DNA of 64,000 nucleotides from Brachyspira intermedia PWS/A (GCF_000223215.1 NC_017243.1:3162001-3226000), one strand, 5' to 3'; positions 19,498 through 30,006 are shown, counted from the first letter of the stretch. Notes: generated by a model from the letters alone, not told the origin. Program-made: numbers and translations.

Positions 19498-20163
19498 TCA
19501 ATTATTCTTATCTGCTTTTTCTTTATGCTTTTTACTGCTAGAAGAAGTATCTTTCACATCATTGATAAAATAGAATAAAGATTCAATCTCATCAGCTATA
19601 TTAACATCATTGATTATACAATCAGGTCTTTCTAAAAGTTTTATAGGAGCAAAATTTAAAACACCTTTTATTCCTGCATTACATATAACATCAAACATTC
19701 TTTGAGCTTCCAAATCAGGTACAGTCAATATTGCTACTTCTATTTTATTATTGATTATAAAATCCTTTACTTCTTCTATAGGAAGTATAGGAGTGGATGC
19801 ATTTCTATCAATTTTTTCAGGATTATGATCAAATGCTGCAACTATTCTTATAGATTCGCTTTCAAATCCTCTGTAATTTACCAATGCTTTTCCTATTTTA
19901 CCATATCCTACCAATATAATATTATGTGATATTTGTTTACCTAATATGCTGTCAATTTGCTCTAGTAAATCATCTATATTATATCCGCCTTTCTTGTTTC
20001 CAGAAATGTTGAATAATGAAAAATCTTTTCTTACTTGAACTGATGTTATACCTATTGCATCACCTAAATTATTAGAATATGCTTTTATAAATCCAAAACT
20101 CTTCATGCGTCTTAAAGCATTCTTGTATTTTAATAAACGCATAATTTGTGTTCTGCTAATCAT
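19498..20163 (-). CDS. rex: redox-sensing transcriptional repressor Rex
   Basis: This 221-residue protein has an N-terminal winged helix (GDAIGITSVQVRKDFS) and a C-terminal Rossmann domain (ILVGYGKIGKALVNY) that binds NADH/NAD+. Rex represses fermentation and NADH-reoxidation genes when NADH is low and releases them when it rises. It fits an anaerobe with CoA-transferase and glycolytic genes nearby. No convincing Rex operator (TTGTGA-type palindrome) was seen in its upstream region. Full length, single gene, shares a terminator with the ankyrin gene. Confidence 0.93.
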   Translation of the reverse strand: MISRTQIMRLLKYKNALRRMKSFGFIKAYSNNLGDAIGITSVQVRKDFSLFNISGNKKGGYNIDDLLEQIDSILGKQISHNIILVGYGKIGKALVNYRGFESESIRIVAAFDHNPEKIDRNASTPILPIEEVKDFIINNKIEVAILTVPDLEAQRMFDVICNAGIKGVLNFAPIKLLERPDCIINDVNIADEIESLFYFINDVKDTSSSSKKHKEKADKNN

Positions 20164-20423
20164 AATATATCCTTAAATTTTTTCTTCTAGTTTACTATTC
20201 AGTAATATGTTATATTATAACATATTAAAGTTATCTGTCAATAAAAATATTATCATAAAACAGCTACTTTATGAGAACTTATATATGAATGAAAGAACAT
20301 TAATAATATTTTTTATATTATTCTTATTTGTTAAAATGAATTAATTATATATAATTTTATTTTTAAGCATTTATTTTTCATTTTTACTGGAAAAAAAACA
20401 TTATTGTTATATAATAAGTCATT

Positions 20424-21155
20424 ATGATAGATTATAAATTAATAGCACAAACAATAAAAGAATCAAAATATGCTGTAGCCTTTACAGGTGCAGGTATAAG
20501 CGTAGAAAGCGGGGTACCCCCTTTCAGAGGTGAAAATGGGCTTTGGGAAAAACATGGAAGTCAGTTCGCTGAAATTTCATATTTTGTAAAGCATCAAAAG
20601 GAATCTTGGAAATCTTTGAAAAAAGTTTTTTATGATCCTATTACTGATGTTAAGCCTAATAAAGCTCATATAGTATTGGCAAATTTGGAGAAGATGGGTA
20701 TAATGCGTAGTGTCATCACTCAAAATATTGATAATCTTCATCAAGAAGCCGGAAGTAAAATAGTATATGAACTTCATGGTACAGCTCAATATGCAGTATG
20801 CATGAAATGTAAAACTAGATATAAAATCAATAAAGAAATACTTGCCATGGATCCGCCTTCTTGTGAAAAATGCGGTTCTACTTTAAAACCTGATTTTGTA
20901 TTCTTTGGAGAACAGCTTCCTGCAATAGATTTCAATTCTTCAATAGAAGATGCCCAAAAAAGTGATTTATTTATTATAGTAGGTACAGGCGGAGAAGTAA
21001 TGCCTGCAGCACAAATTCCGCATATAGCAAAAAGAGCAGGTGCTAGAATTATGGAAATTAATCCTCAGCCATCAAATTTTACTAATAACATAGTTGATAT
21101 TTATATTCAAGAAAAAGCTGGGGTGGCATTTGAAGAAATAGAAAAATATTTATAA
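20424..21155 (+). CDS. cobB: sirtuin-type NAD-dependent protein deacylase
   Basis: At 243 residues this is the usual size for bacterial Sir2. AFTGAGISVESGVPPFRG and TQNIDNLHQEAG form the NAD pocket, with the catalytic His in YELHGT. A zinc-binding set CMKC ... CEKC follows, then PDFVFFGE. It removes acetyl or other acyl groups from lysines, producing nicotinamide and O-acyl-ADP-ribose, in the cytosol. The start ATG at 20424 directly precedes the conserved core. Monocistronic, with a shared terminator downstream. Confidence 0.94.
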   Translation: MIDYKLIAQTIKESKYAVAFTGAGISVESGVPPFRGENGLWEKHGSQFAEISYFVKHQKESWKSLKKVFYDPITDVKPNKAHIVLANLEKMGIMRSVITQNIDNLHQEAGSKIVYELHGTAQYAVCMKCKTRYKINKEILAMDPPSCEKCGSTLKPDFVFFGEQLPAIDFNSSIEDAQKSDLFIIVGTGGEVMPAAQIPHIAKRAGARIMEINPQPSNFTNNIVDIYIQEKAGVAFEEIEKYL

Positions 21156-21169
21156 TAAAAAATATAAAA

Positions 21170-21200
21170 AGCCTTATAGTTTATCACTATAAGGCTTTAT
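21170..21200. terminator. bidirectional terminator between sirtuin and hemerythrin genes
   Basis: The 10-bp stem AGCCTTATAG / CTATAAGGCT has A-rich sequence on one side and T-rich on the other, between convergent genes. Confidence 0.85.
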
Positions 21201-21215
21201 TTATACAAAATAAGC

Positions 21216-21689
21216 TTAATTCATTTCTTCTTCATACATTTTAGCCAATGTAGTTTTTACTTCAGCTATAAACTTTTTGTCCTCAAGCACTATATGGTTC
21301 AAAAGCCAGTCTTTTAAAAATGTAATAAAGTCTTTAATTACTAAATCATCACCTCTCTCATAGCTATTAACTTCATCAACTATTTTTAGAGAAAAAGATC
21401 TATGTTTGGAAATATGGTCTTTAGCAGCGGAATAATTTATAGCACTCATAATCTTTTCTTCATAAGCGAAGTGATAAGTAGCATAATCTATAGTTCTTTT
21501 GACAATTTCTTTGAATGCTTTTTGTACTTCTTCATCTCCAATATCGCCTTTTACACCCGTTTCATAAAGGTCGTTTATGATATTTACCAATTCTTTATGC
21601 TGATTATCTATTCTTTTATAACCAGTTTTGAATCTCTCTTCCCATTTAATCCAACCTTTTCTCACAGTAATTTCTACCATTTCTTCCAT
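21216..21689 (-). CDS. bacteriohemerythrin (second of tandem pair)
   Basis: The 157-residue protein has the four-helix diiron oxygen-binding pattern: IDNQHKEL, YHFAYEEKIM, DHISKHRSF and NHIVLEDKKF supply the His, Glu and Asp ligands. It starts MEEM with AAGGAG upstream of the first ATG. Bacteriohemerythrins bind O2 reversibly and may buffer or sense oxygen in this anaerobe. It lies 10 bp downstream of a paralogue, so they form an operon. Confidence 0.93.
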   Translation of the reverse strand: MEEMVEITVRKGWIKWEERFKTGYKRIDNQHKELVNIINDLYETGVKGDIGDEEVQKAFKEIVKRTIDYATYHFAYEEKIMSAINYSAAKDHISKHRSFSLKIVDEVNSYERGDDLVIKDFITFLKDWLLNHIVLEDKKFIAEVKTTLAKMYEEEMN

Positions 21690-21699
21690 ATAAAGCTCC

Positions 21700-22143
21700 T
21701 TATTCTTCTTTAGAAAGCTTTTCTAATGCTTCCTTCACTTCTTTTATAAATTTTTTATCTGTAACTAAAATATGGTTCAAAAACCAATCTTTTAGATACT
21801 GTACTAAATTATTGATAGCATCTAAAGAGCCATTCTCATAAGATTTGACATAATTGTAAATTGTATTTGTAAATTCTTTATGATATGAGGAATGTTCTAT
21901 TAATTTATCATATTTAATAACATGCATTATCTTCTCTTCATAAGAAAAATGGAATGCCACATAATCTACTGTTTTCCTTAAAGCCTTTTTAAACTCAGCT
22001 TTAAGTTCTTCGTCTTCTGAATCTCTATTATCCATACAATCATGCAAATCATTTATTATTTCTATTAATTCTAAATGCTGATCATCTATTCTTTTATATC
22101 CTACTTTGTACTTATCTTCCCATACTATGTATTTATCGCTCAT
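21700..22143 (-). CDS. bacteriohemerythrin (first of tandem pair)
   Basis: This 147-residue paralogue of the next gene has the same ligand set: IDDQHLEL, FHFSYEEKIM, EHSSYHKEF and NHILVTDKKF. AAGGA lies upstream of the ATG. It is transcribed first in the pair. The two proteins are alike throughout, pointing to tandem duplication; different surface residues may give different oxygen affinity or partners. Confidence 0.93.
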   Translation of the reverse strand: MSDKYIVWEDKYKVGYKRIDDQHLELIEIINDLHDCMDNRDSEDEELKAEFKKALRKTVDYVAFHFSYEEKIMHVIKYDKLIEHSSYHKEFTNTIYNYVKSYENGSLDAINNLVQYLKDWFLNHILVTDKKFIKEVKEALEKLSKEE

Positions 22144-22543
22144 AATTATTCCTTTAATATAAAAAAGACAATTATGTTTAATATCGTAATATATATACTA
22201 TTTAATTATATAAATATTTTTATCTTTTTAAAGATAAAAACTAAATTTATTAAAAATTTATTTTTTGTTAGTTTAATCAAACAATTCAAACCAACTAAAT
22301 TAAAATATTATATCACTATCTATTTTTACAGTCTAAATAAAATTTTATATTACAATGTAATAAACTAAAAATTTATTACATTGTAAAAGCATATATTATT
22401 TCATAATAATACATATAAAAAACTTGTATACAGTAAAAAATGACAATACTTTAATGTCATTGAATTTCGATTGCTAGCATTAAATGTATATAAAATGAAT
22501 CCCTAAATATAATATCGATTTTTTAATTATGCCTGCAAAAAAT

Positions 22544-22573
22544 ATGGGGCAACATTTTTTAATGTTATCCCCA
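22544..22573. terminator. strong hairpin in the hemerythrin-eno gap
   Basis: TGGGGCAACATT and AATGTTATCCCCA pair with one mismatch around a T-rich loop. It is the last in a row of hairpins downstream of eno and could end minus-strand readthrough. Upstream, 22144-22540 shows only A+T-rich sequence with no gene. Confidence 0.5.
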
Positions 22574-22599
22574 TTTGTTTATTTTATATTTAGCTTATT

Positions 22600-22731
22600 A
22601 TTATTTCTATGTTCGTTACGAAGTCCAATAATCAGCAAATAAATAAATTTATTTACTGGCTACGACTCGCTTTCTTGTTGCTAGCGATAAACTAGTATAA
22701 AAAAGCTGGCAACAATAAATTGTTACCAGCT
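22600..22731 (-). repeat. hairpin-repeat plus terminator, distal copy downstream of eno
   Basis: On the minus strand: terminator stem AGCTGGTAACA / TGTTGCCAGCT followed by TTTTTT (22731-22698), then a flank GCGAGTCG, an A+T stem (GTAAATAAATTTATTTAT) and a CGAAC flank near 22612. The block is a near copy of 22812-22961. Together with the eno remnant between them it forms a tandem duplication. Confidence 0.6.
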
Positions 22732-22778
22732 CTCATTTATCGATTTAAAGCTAAATTATTCTATAATACTTAATCAAT

Positions 22779-22808
22779 TATTATTTTATAACGTTATAGA
22801 AAGCTTTT
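22779..22808 (-). pseudogene. remnant of an eno 3' end
   Basis: These bases encode KAFYNVIK and a stop, identical in protein to the end of the intact eno gene at 23047, with one synonymous difference (GCA/GCT). Upstream of this the match stops at once. It is a leftover gene tail, not a functional gene. Confidence 0.7.
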
Positions 22809-22811
22809 TAT

Positions 22812-22961
22812 TTATTATTGCTATACTCGTGACGAAGTCCACCTCTCAAGGTGCCGCCAATAATCGCAAATAAATAAATTTATTTGCTGGCTACGATTCG
22901 CTTTCTTGTTGCTAGCGATAAACTACATAAAAAAGCCGGCAACAATAAATTGTTACCAGCT
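22812..22961 (-). repeat. hairpin-repeat plus terminator, proximal copy downstream of eno
   Basis: Same organisation as 22600-22731. The terminator stem (AGCTGGTAACA / TGTTGCCGGCT, then TTTTTTAT on the minus strand) spans 22961-22927 and is the first plausible eno terminator. It carries an extra short palindrome, CCACCTCTCAAGGTG, absent from the distal copy. Confidence 0.6.
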
Positions 22962-23046
22962 CTCGTTTATTTTTTATTATTGCTAATAAAAATTATTTTA
23001 CAAGTAAACTTGCCAAAGGCAAATAATTTTTATGTTTAGATTTTTA

Positions 23047-24360
<1,314 letters not shown>

Positions 24361-24375
24361 TTATAATTCTTATAT

Positions 24376-24403
24376 ATAATATAACATAAAATATAAATTT
24401 CAA
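24376..24403 (-). promoter_or_regulatory. sigma70-like promoter of eno
   Basis: On the minus strand TTGAAA (24403-24398), 16 bp, then TATTAT (24381-24376), about 35 bp before the eno start codon. Confidence 0.45.
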
Positions 24404-24509
24404 GTGAAAAAATTGAACATATAAAAAAATGCATATTGAAACTATTATTAAATTATTTTATATTATTTTTTATTACTTGATCTGTTTTATACTTTGAGAG
24501 GGTTTTATC

Positions 24510-24950
24510 ATGAAAAAAATTGGATTAATACTTTTATTTACATTACTATTTTTGGTAAGCTGCAATATGTATGTCAGCGATAAAGTGAGTATCCTAATGT
24601 TCGATGAAGATACTAAAGGAAATAGGCTCACAAATGAAACTTTAAATTTTATTCTAGTAAAAAGAGAAGATACTAACAGCTTCAATAAATTAACATATAT
24701 TTCGGGTACTATTAATAATAAAAGCGGAAATCAGATTATAAAAACTATAGAAGAAGCTAAATATATAGAAGATATTAAAAATACTAATAATGTTAAAGAT
24801 TTGAAATTTGATAATACTAAAATGACTATTAATTATAGTAAAGATAAAATACTGTTTACAGATATTGATGGTAAAAAATACACACTTCCATTGAATAATT
24901 CCGAAAATACTTGGTTTTATAAACTACTAAATAATAGTACAAATTTATAA
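24510..24950 (+). CDS. predicted lipoprotein of unknown function
   Basis: This 146-residue protein has a signal peptide ending in FLVSC (lipobox). The rest is rich in Lys, Asn and Asp and matches no family I know. GAGGG lies upstream of the ATG. It is likely anchored to a membrane. The next gene has its own strong promoter, so this one is probably transcribed alone. Confidence 0.68.
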   Translation: MKKIGLILLFTLLFLVSCNMYVSDKVSILMFDEDTKGNRLTNETLNFILVKREDTNSFNKLTYISGTINNKSGNQIIKTIEEAKYIEDIKNTNNVKDLKFDNTKMTINYSKDKILFTDIDGKKYTLPLNNSENTWFYKLLNNSTNL

Positions 24951-24972
24951 TAATTTTATATTAAATTATAAG

Positions 24973-25000
24973 TTGACATATTATAAAAAAAATGTAATAT
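24973..25000 (+). promoter_or_regulatory. strong sigma70-like promoter
   Basis: TTGACA (24973), 16 bp, TAATAT (24995), 20 bp before the next ATG, so the leader would be very short. It can drive the run 25020-27056. Confidence 0.62.
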
Positions 25001-25019
25001 TGTAGCAAGGATTTATGTT

Positions 25020-25406
25020 ATGCCAAAATATCTTTTACCCCAAGACGAACTTTCAAGGGCATCTGATTGGATAAGCAATTTTCTGATGCGTGAAGGTTAT
25101 CATGCTGATTATACTATAGAAAGTCTATTTGAAATAGATAAATTTTTTAAAGAAAAAATGAATTTAGTCTTGGAAAGAGATGATAATAGAAATTTTATAT
25201 TTTCTATAAGTGCGTATATAGGTGAAGTTATAAGGAAAAAATTTAATGGTCATTGGGAATTATCCAGAGATATAGATTTAGATGATGAAACTATAGGAAT
25301 TGGTTTCAAAAATCATAAAACTATATATCCCCTTAATATCACATTAGAACTAATACAAAAAAAATATACTATGAAAGAATATTTAAAAGATAATTTTGGA
25401 ATTTAA
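25020..25406 (+). CDS. uncharacterised 128-residue protein
   Basis: This is a small cytosolic protein without a signal peptide. The middle part FSISAYIGEVIRKKFNGHW resembles a motif seen in several DUF families where a Gly-rich 'YIGE..R...G.W' block forms the core, but I cannot name the family. It starts 20 bp after a good promoter, with AAGGA upstream of the ATG. It leads a run of genes including EIIA and kdsB. Confidence 0.6.
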   Translation: MPKYLLPQDELSRASDWISNFLMREGYHADYTIESLFEIDKFFKEKMNLVLERDDNRNFIFSISAYIGEVIRKKFNGHWELSRDIDLDDETIGIGFKNHKTIYPLNITLELIQKKYTMKEYLKDNFGI

Positions 25407-25457
25407 TATAAATTTTTTATATTAAATTATTATATTATATAATGAAGGTTAAATTAT

Positions 25458-25946
25458 ATGATTTCATTAAATGATGTTGAAAAATACATAAATAATTCTT
25501 ATGTTATTTTAGATTTAAAAGCTGACAACAAAGAAGAAGCTATAAGTGAGATGTTAATATATTCAGAGGCTAATGGACTTAGAATCAATATAGCTCAAAT
25601 AATAGAATCTATGTATAAAAAAGAAGATATTATAAGTAGTGGTTTGGGATATGGGGTAGCCTTTCCGCATGTAAGAACTAATCAAGTTGAAGATAATGAT
25701 ATAATATTTGCAGTATCAAAAAAAGGATTAAACTACTCGGCTCTTGACAAAAAACCTGTACATTTACTTACTATGTTTTTAACTAATAAAAACAGTAATG
25801 AAAAATATTTAGGACTGCTTTCTCTATTTACAAAGATTTCAAGAATGAGTATGTATCCTGTTGTATTATTAGAATCAAAAACTATAGAAGAATTTAAAGA
25901 AAAATTAATAGATATATCCAGAGAAATGCTTAATGCTAAACAATAA
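25458..25946 (+). CDS. lone PTS EIIA component, fructose/nitrogen (EIIA-2) family
   Basis: This 162-residue protein has the EIIA-2 fold with the phosphorylation site GVAFPHVRT (His near residue 71) and the SKKGLNYSALDKKPVHLL block. No EIIB or EIIC is adjacent, so it may act like PtsN (EIIA-Ntr), passing signals instead of transporting sugar. It lies 33 bp upstream of kdsB and probably shares its transcript. Confidence 0.85.
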   Translation: MISLNDVEKYINNSYVILDLKADNKEEAISEMLIYSEANGLRINIAQIIESMYKKEDIISSGLGYGVAFPHVRTNQVEDNDIIFAVSKKGLNYSALDKKPVHLLTMFLTNKNSNEKYLGLLSLFTKISRMSMYPVVLLESKTIEEFKEKLIDISREMLNAKQ

Positions 25947-25979
25947 AATAATAAAAATAAATATTATTGGAGTAATAAT

Positions 25980-26750
25980 ATGGCTAAAATCACAGCAATA
26001 ATACCTGCTAGATATGAATCAACTAGATTTCCAAAAAAATTAACTTATGAGTTATTAGGAAAGCCTATAATAATAGCGGTTTATGATAATGTCAAGGCCG
26101 CTAAAAAAATAGATGACTGTATTGTTGCAACAGATTCTAAAGAAATAATGGATATATGTGAAAAAAATAATGCTAAAGCCGTAATGACTTCATCAGAGCA
26201 TACTTCAGGAACTTCAAGAATAATAGAAGTTGCAAAAAAGATAGAAAGCGACATTATTATCAATGTACAAGGAGATGAGCCTTTAATAAATGAATCAGTG
26301 CTTAATCCTTTAATAGATGCTTTTGATGATGAAAATGTTGATATTGCCACTTTAAAAACAAGAATAGAAGATGACAGCCAATTAATAAAAGATGAAAATG
26401 CTGTTAAAGTTGTTACTGATATAAATAATTATGCTATGTATTTTTCTAGAGCCACAATACCTCATAAAAGATTCGATCAGAATATTAGTGCTGAATACTA
26501 TAAACATATAGGAGTTTACGCTTTTAGAAAAGATATTCTATTAAAGATAGAAAAATTAGAAGAATGTAAATATGAAATGATAGAAAAACTAGAACAATTA
26601 AGATGGCTTTATAATGGTATAAAAATAAAAGTTTTAGAAACTAAAAAATTCCTACATGGTATAGATACTAGAGAAGATTTAGAGTTCGTTCAGAATTATT
26701 TAAGAAATTTTGCTCAAAGTGAATTAAATAATGAAAATTTATATAAGTAA
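25980..26750 (+). CDS. kdsB: CMP-KDO synthetase (KdsB)
   Basis: This 256-residue cytidylyltransferase starts ITAIIPARYESTRFPKK (nucleotide-binding loop) and has the INVQGDEPLI metal site and HIGVYAFRKD. It activates KDO with CTP for the inner core of lipo-oligosaccharide, so this organism makes a KDO-type outer-membrane glycolipid. Length and motifs are complete. It follows the EIIA gene closely. Cytosolic. Confidence 0.95.
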   Translation: MAKITAIIPARYESTRFPKKLTYELLGKPIIIAVYDNVKAAKKIDDCIVATDSKEIMDICEKNNAKAVMTSSEHTSGTSRIIEVAKKIESDIIINVQGDEPLINESVLNPLIDAFDDENVDIATLKTRIEDDSQLIKDENAVKVVTDINNYAMYFSRATIPHKRFDQNISAEYYKHIGVYAFRKDILLKIEKLEECKYEMIEKLEQLRWLYNGIKIKVLETKKFLHGIDTREDLEFVQNYLRNFAQSELNNENLYK

Positions 26751-26825
26751 TTATTAATTACGACAAAAAATGTCAGCATTAAAATGTATTATTCCTAAAT
26801 ACAATTTTTATTTTAAGGATTTAAT

Positions 26826-27056
26826 ATGCTTGAAATTATTTTTATAGTATCAGCTGTAAGTTTATTTTTATTTACAGACTTTGAAAAGATTTTCATTGTT
26901 ATATTGGATACAGTATTTGAACTTATTAAAAGTGTATTCATTATTATATTTTTAGCGAAAAGATTTTTAGTAAAAAATATAAGTCAATTCTTATATGATA
27001 TTTTTATTGAACCTATAATTTATATTTTTGGTTTTCTAAATAAAAAGAACAATTAA
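26826..27056 (+). CDS. small hydrophobic protein of unknown function
   Basis: This 76-residue protein is mostly hydrophobic, with one helix near residues 3-25 and another near 30-48, and a basic tail. AAGGA lies 6 bp before the ATG and a terminator follows at 27081, which supports a real gene. No family recognised. Confidence 0.5.
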   Translation: MLEIIFIVSAVSLFLFTDFEKIFIVILDTVFELIKSVFIIIFLAKRFLVKNISQFLYDIFIEPIIYIFGFLNKKNN

Positions 27057-27080
27057 AACTAAATATACAATTTAATAAAA

Positions 27081-27118
27081 AAGGAAGTCTTTAATTATTA
27101 AAAGACTTCCTTTTATTT
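27081..27118. terminator. bidirectional terminator
   Basis: GGAAGTCTTT pairs with AAAGACTTCC; A-run before, TTTTATTTTT after, between the small membrane protein gene and gpmA, which converge. Confidence 0.85.
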
Positions 27119-27151
27119 TTAGAAAATAAAAAACTATATATTTTTATATTC

Positions 27152-27898
27152 TTATTTTTTCTTACCTTGATTTGCTACTGCTTCCATAGCTTTTTTAACA
27201 GCTTCAGGATCTCCTAAATACTGTTTATTAACTGCTTTGAAATTATCATCAAGCTCATAAACTAAAGGCATTCCTGTAGGTATATTAAGTTCAGTAATAT
27301 CTTCATCAGAAATATTATCCAAATATTTTACTAAAGCTCTTAAGCTGTTACCATGTGCAGCAATGATGATTTTTTTGCCTGCTTTAATATCTGGAAGTAT
27401 AACATTTTCCCAGAAAGGTACTACTCTTGCAACTGTATCTTTCAAACATTCAGTTAATGGAAGTTCTTTTTCTGATAAGTTTTTATAACGTGGATCATGT
27501 CCAGGATATCTTTCATCAGATTTTTCTAATGCTGGAGGCGGAGTATCATAACTTCTTCTCCAAATTTTTACTTGATCTTCACCATATTTTTCAGCTGTTT
27601 GTGATTTGTTTAATCCCTGTAAAGCTCCGTAATGTCTTTCATTTAACTGCCAGCATTTGTCTACAGGTATCCATAAAAGTCCCATTTCTTCTAATACTAA
27701 ATTTAAAGTTTTGATAGCACGAGTTAGTGTAGAAGTGTATGCCTTATCGAAAGTAAATCCTGCTTTTTTTAACTCAACTCCGCCTGCTTTAGCTTCTTCT
27801 ATTCCTTTTTCTGATAATGTAACATCTGCCCAACCTGTAAACAGATTTTCTTTGTTCCAAACACTCTCACCATGACGAATTAAAACAACTTTTGTCAT
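27152..27898 (-). CDS. gpmA: 2,3-bisphosphoglycerate-dependent phosphoglycerate mutase
   Basis: The 248-residue enzyme has [12 protein letters not shown] (phosphohistidine), [25 protein letters not shown] and [10 protein letters not shown]. It interconverts 3- and 2-phosphoglycerate, the step just before enolase. Full length, with AAGGAG upstream of the ATG. Monocistronic, with a shared terminator. Confidence 0.97.
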   Translation of the reverse strand: MTKVVLIRHGESVWNKENLFTGWADVTLSEKGIEEAKAGGVELKKAGFTFDKAYTSTLTRAIKTLNLVLEEMGLLWIPVDKCWQLNERHYGALQGLNKSQTAEKYGEDQVKIWRRSYDTPPPALEKSDERYPGHDPRYKNLSEKELPLTECLKDTVARVVPFWENVILPDIKAGKKIIIAAHGNSLRALVKYLDNISDEDITELNIPTGMPLVYELDDNFKAVNKQYLGDPEAVKKAMEAVANQGKKK

Positions 27899-28027
27899 CT
27901 TTATAACTCCTTATAATGATATTAAGTTCTATTATATACTAAAATCATAAAAAAGTTAAACAAAAATATATTGTTTTATTATCATAAATATATTATATTT
28001 TACCAATAACAAATAAGGATATTATGT

Positions 28028-29593
28028 ATGAATAATGAAGAATTAGATTTACAATTTCACAAATTATATGAAGAAGGAAATCATAAAGGAATTATTGAAT
28101 TAATACTTTCCTTACCTGAAGAACAATTAAATGATGATATTAAAGGTCAGCTTGCCGTAGCATATAATAATACTGGAGAATTTGACTTAGCAATAGAAAT
28201 ATTAAATTCTTTATCCGAAGAAACCAAAAGCCATCATACTTGGTTTTATAAAATTGCCTATGCATATTCAGGAAAATCTGATATGAGCAATGCCAATTTA
28301 AATATAGACAGAGCATTATATACATTAGAAATGAACAAATCTTTAATAAGCAATGAAGAATATGATTATTACAGCAATTTATATAATAATTTAAAAGAGT
28401 ATATACAAGGCGGAAGTCTGCATTATGAAGCTAATTCAGTTAATATTGATGATCCTGATTCTATCATAAAAGATATATCATCTATTTTATCAAATGATAT
28501 AGATAATGAGATAATAGAAGGAAGCATTGTCATAAAAAAATGGAATATATTTATAAATGCTTATCCTGATACTATAACAGATAAAAGTGCCGTTATAAAT
28601 TATTATATATCCAGTCCTGATTGGGACAGAGATATATTTGAATGCTGTGCTAGTGCAGGAAAAGATGCCAATACTTCTGTAGGGCTTTCAAATGGTAGTT
28701 TTATATTTGGTATAATGACAGGCATAAAAGCTATGAATGAAAACAGAATACTTGATGAAGTTGAAACTGAATTTGCCGGCAAAAAACATAAATGGAAAGT
28801 TTATACAAGTAATTTAGTTAATATGGGTGGAGATAATGGAAAGCCTAAAAATGTAAATATTTATTGGGATATGTTCAAAGATGATATTTTAAAAAGAATA
28901 GGAAATCAAAAAATATGCTACATTAAAATATATGGAGCTAAGGCAGGAAATGATTATTCTATAGGAGAGCTTAGAATCAATGATGTTAATATACCAGAGC
29001 TTGCCGACAAAATGAATGAATATGTTAAAACTTGGAATGAAACAGATTTTTCATCAGACAAGCAGTTTTTCTTTTTACTACAAGATAATGAAACTTATAC
29101 TCCTTATCCATTCAGCAATGATGAGATTTTAAAATTTATTCGAGAATATTCAAATATAGTTTTAAATTTAAAAGAGTCTGAAGAATCATACGATAAATTA
29201 GGAAATTTAGCAGAAGAGCTTACAAAGGATTATAGTCTTGCAAGTGATTTATTTTTATTCTTACCAGAAATATGTGCTGATAATGAATTTTATAATGAGC
29301 TTCATTCCGGAGAAATTGTTAATTTCAATTTTCAATCATCTCAAAAAAATTGTTCTGTATACAAAACCCAGCTTTATACATATCATTTAATCAATAATTA
29401 TCTCTTTGAACTTTTTAGAGAAGGGGCATTTAACGGCAAGGAAAATGAAATATATTTAAGATTTATAAATATGAGTGCAGGATACAATATATATTCACAG
29501 ATTAAAGCTGACTATGAAAAGAAAAATCAAAAGTTAGAAAATCTTGAAGTTAATTTAGGTTTTAATGTAGATGATGATTATGAAATTAGATAA
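28028..29593 (+). CDS. 521-residue protein with N-terminal TPR-like region
   Basis: The first about 130 residues look like TPR helices (GQLAVAYNNTGEFDLAIEIL). The rest is an acidic, aromatic-rich region (for example ISSPDWDRDIFECCASAGKD and FFFLLQDNETYTPYPF) that I cannot place in a named family. No signal peptide, so probably cytosolic. AAGGA lies 8 bp before the ATG. The stop codon (29591-29593) directly abuts repeat module A, with no spacer at all. Confidence 0.72.
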   Translation: MNNEELDLQFHKLYEEGNHKGIIELILSLPEEQLNDDIKGQLAVAYNNTGEFDLAIEILNSLSEETKSHHTWFYKIAYAYSGKSDMSNANLNIDRALYTLEMNKSLISNEEYDYYSNLYNNLKEYIQGGSLHYEANSVNIDDPDSIIKDISSILSNDIDNEIIEGSIVIKKWNIFINAYPDTITDKSAVINYYISSPDWDRDIFECCASAGKDANTSVGLSNGSFIFGIMTGIKAMNENRILDEVETEFAGKKHKWKVYTSNLVNMGGDNGKPKNVNIYWDMFKDDILKRIGNQKICYIKIYGAKAGNDYSIGELRINDVNIPELADKMNEYVKTWNETDFSSDKQFFFLLQDNETYTPYPFSNDEILKFIREYSNIVLNLKESEESYDKLGNLAEELTKDYSLASDLFLFLPEICADNEFYNELHSGEIVNFNFQSSQKNCSVYKTQLYTYHLINNYLFELFREGAFNGKENEIYLRFINMSAGYNIYSQIKADYEKKNQKLENLEVNLGFNVDDDYEIR

Positions 29594-29963
29594 CGCACGG
29601 TAAGTAAATCAATAAATATAATAAAAGCTATATTTCAAATAAAATAATATTTTTTGATTTTGTTTATCGTGCGGTAAATAGATTTTTAAATTAAAAAATA
29701 CTTGGGCGGGCATTAACATTTCTTTTTAAACAACAAAGAAACAAAAAACAAAAATAACCGAATAAGGCAATAAAATATAAAGGGCGGGAAATTAGAAAAG
29801 ATTCATTCTAAAACCAAGCTATTTAAATTTTTTATCTTTATTAAAATTCTAATTTTATAATAAAATATAAAAGTTTAGAGGGAAGTGTATATAAATAAAA
29901 AATTTTTAACTTATGTGCTTTATCAACTTTTCCTGGACTTCGTCAAAGTTGATAAAGCACATA
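29594..29963 (+). repeat. modular repeat arm A-B-C with a perfect 19-bp hairpin
   Basis: A spans 29594-29673 (80 bp). B (CTTGGGCGGG) starts at 29701, 28 bp after A ends. C (AAAGGGCGGG) is at 29779. Downstream, 29912-29930 and 29945-29963 form a perfect 19-bp stem with a 14-nt loop. The stretch 29701-30040 is nearly duplicated at 35990-36322. The matching right arm is at 30459-30702, so the small gene at 30007 is bracketed. Confidence 0.82.
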
Positions 29964-30006
29964 AAATTTATTTAAGAATAATTACAAATATAATCAATCT
30001 TTGCCG

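Noticed and set aside
20164-20423. Rex operator in front of the sirtuin or rex gene
   Set aside because: No TTGTGA-type palindrome is visible in this gap.
22075-22368. Hydrophobic 97-codon frame upstream of the hemerythrin genes
   Set aside because: It overlaps the hemerythrin start in antisense, has low-complexity Ile/Phe/Lys content typical of A+T-rich noise, and lacks a ribosome site.
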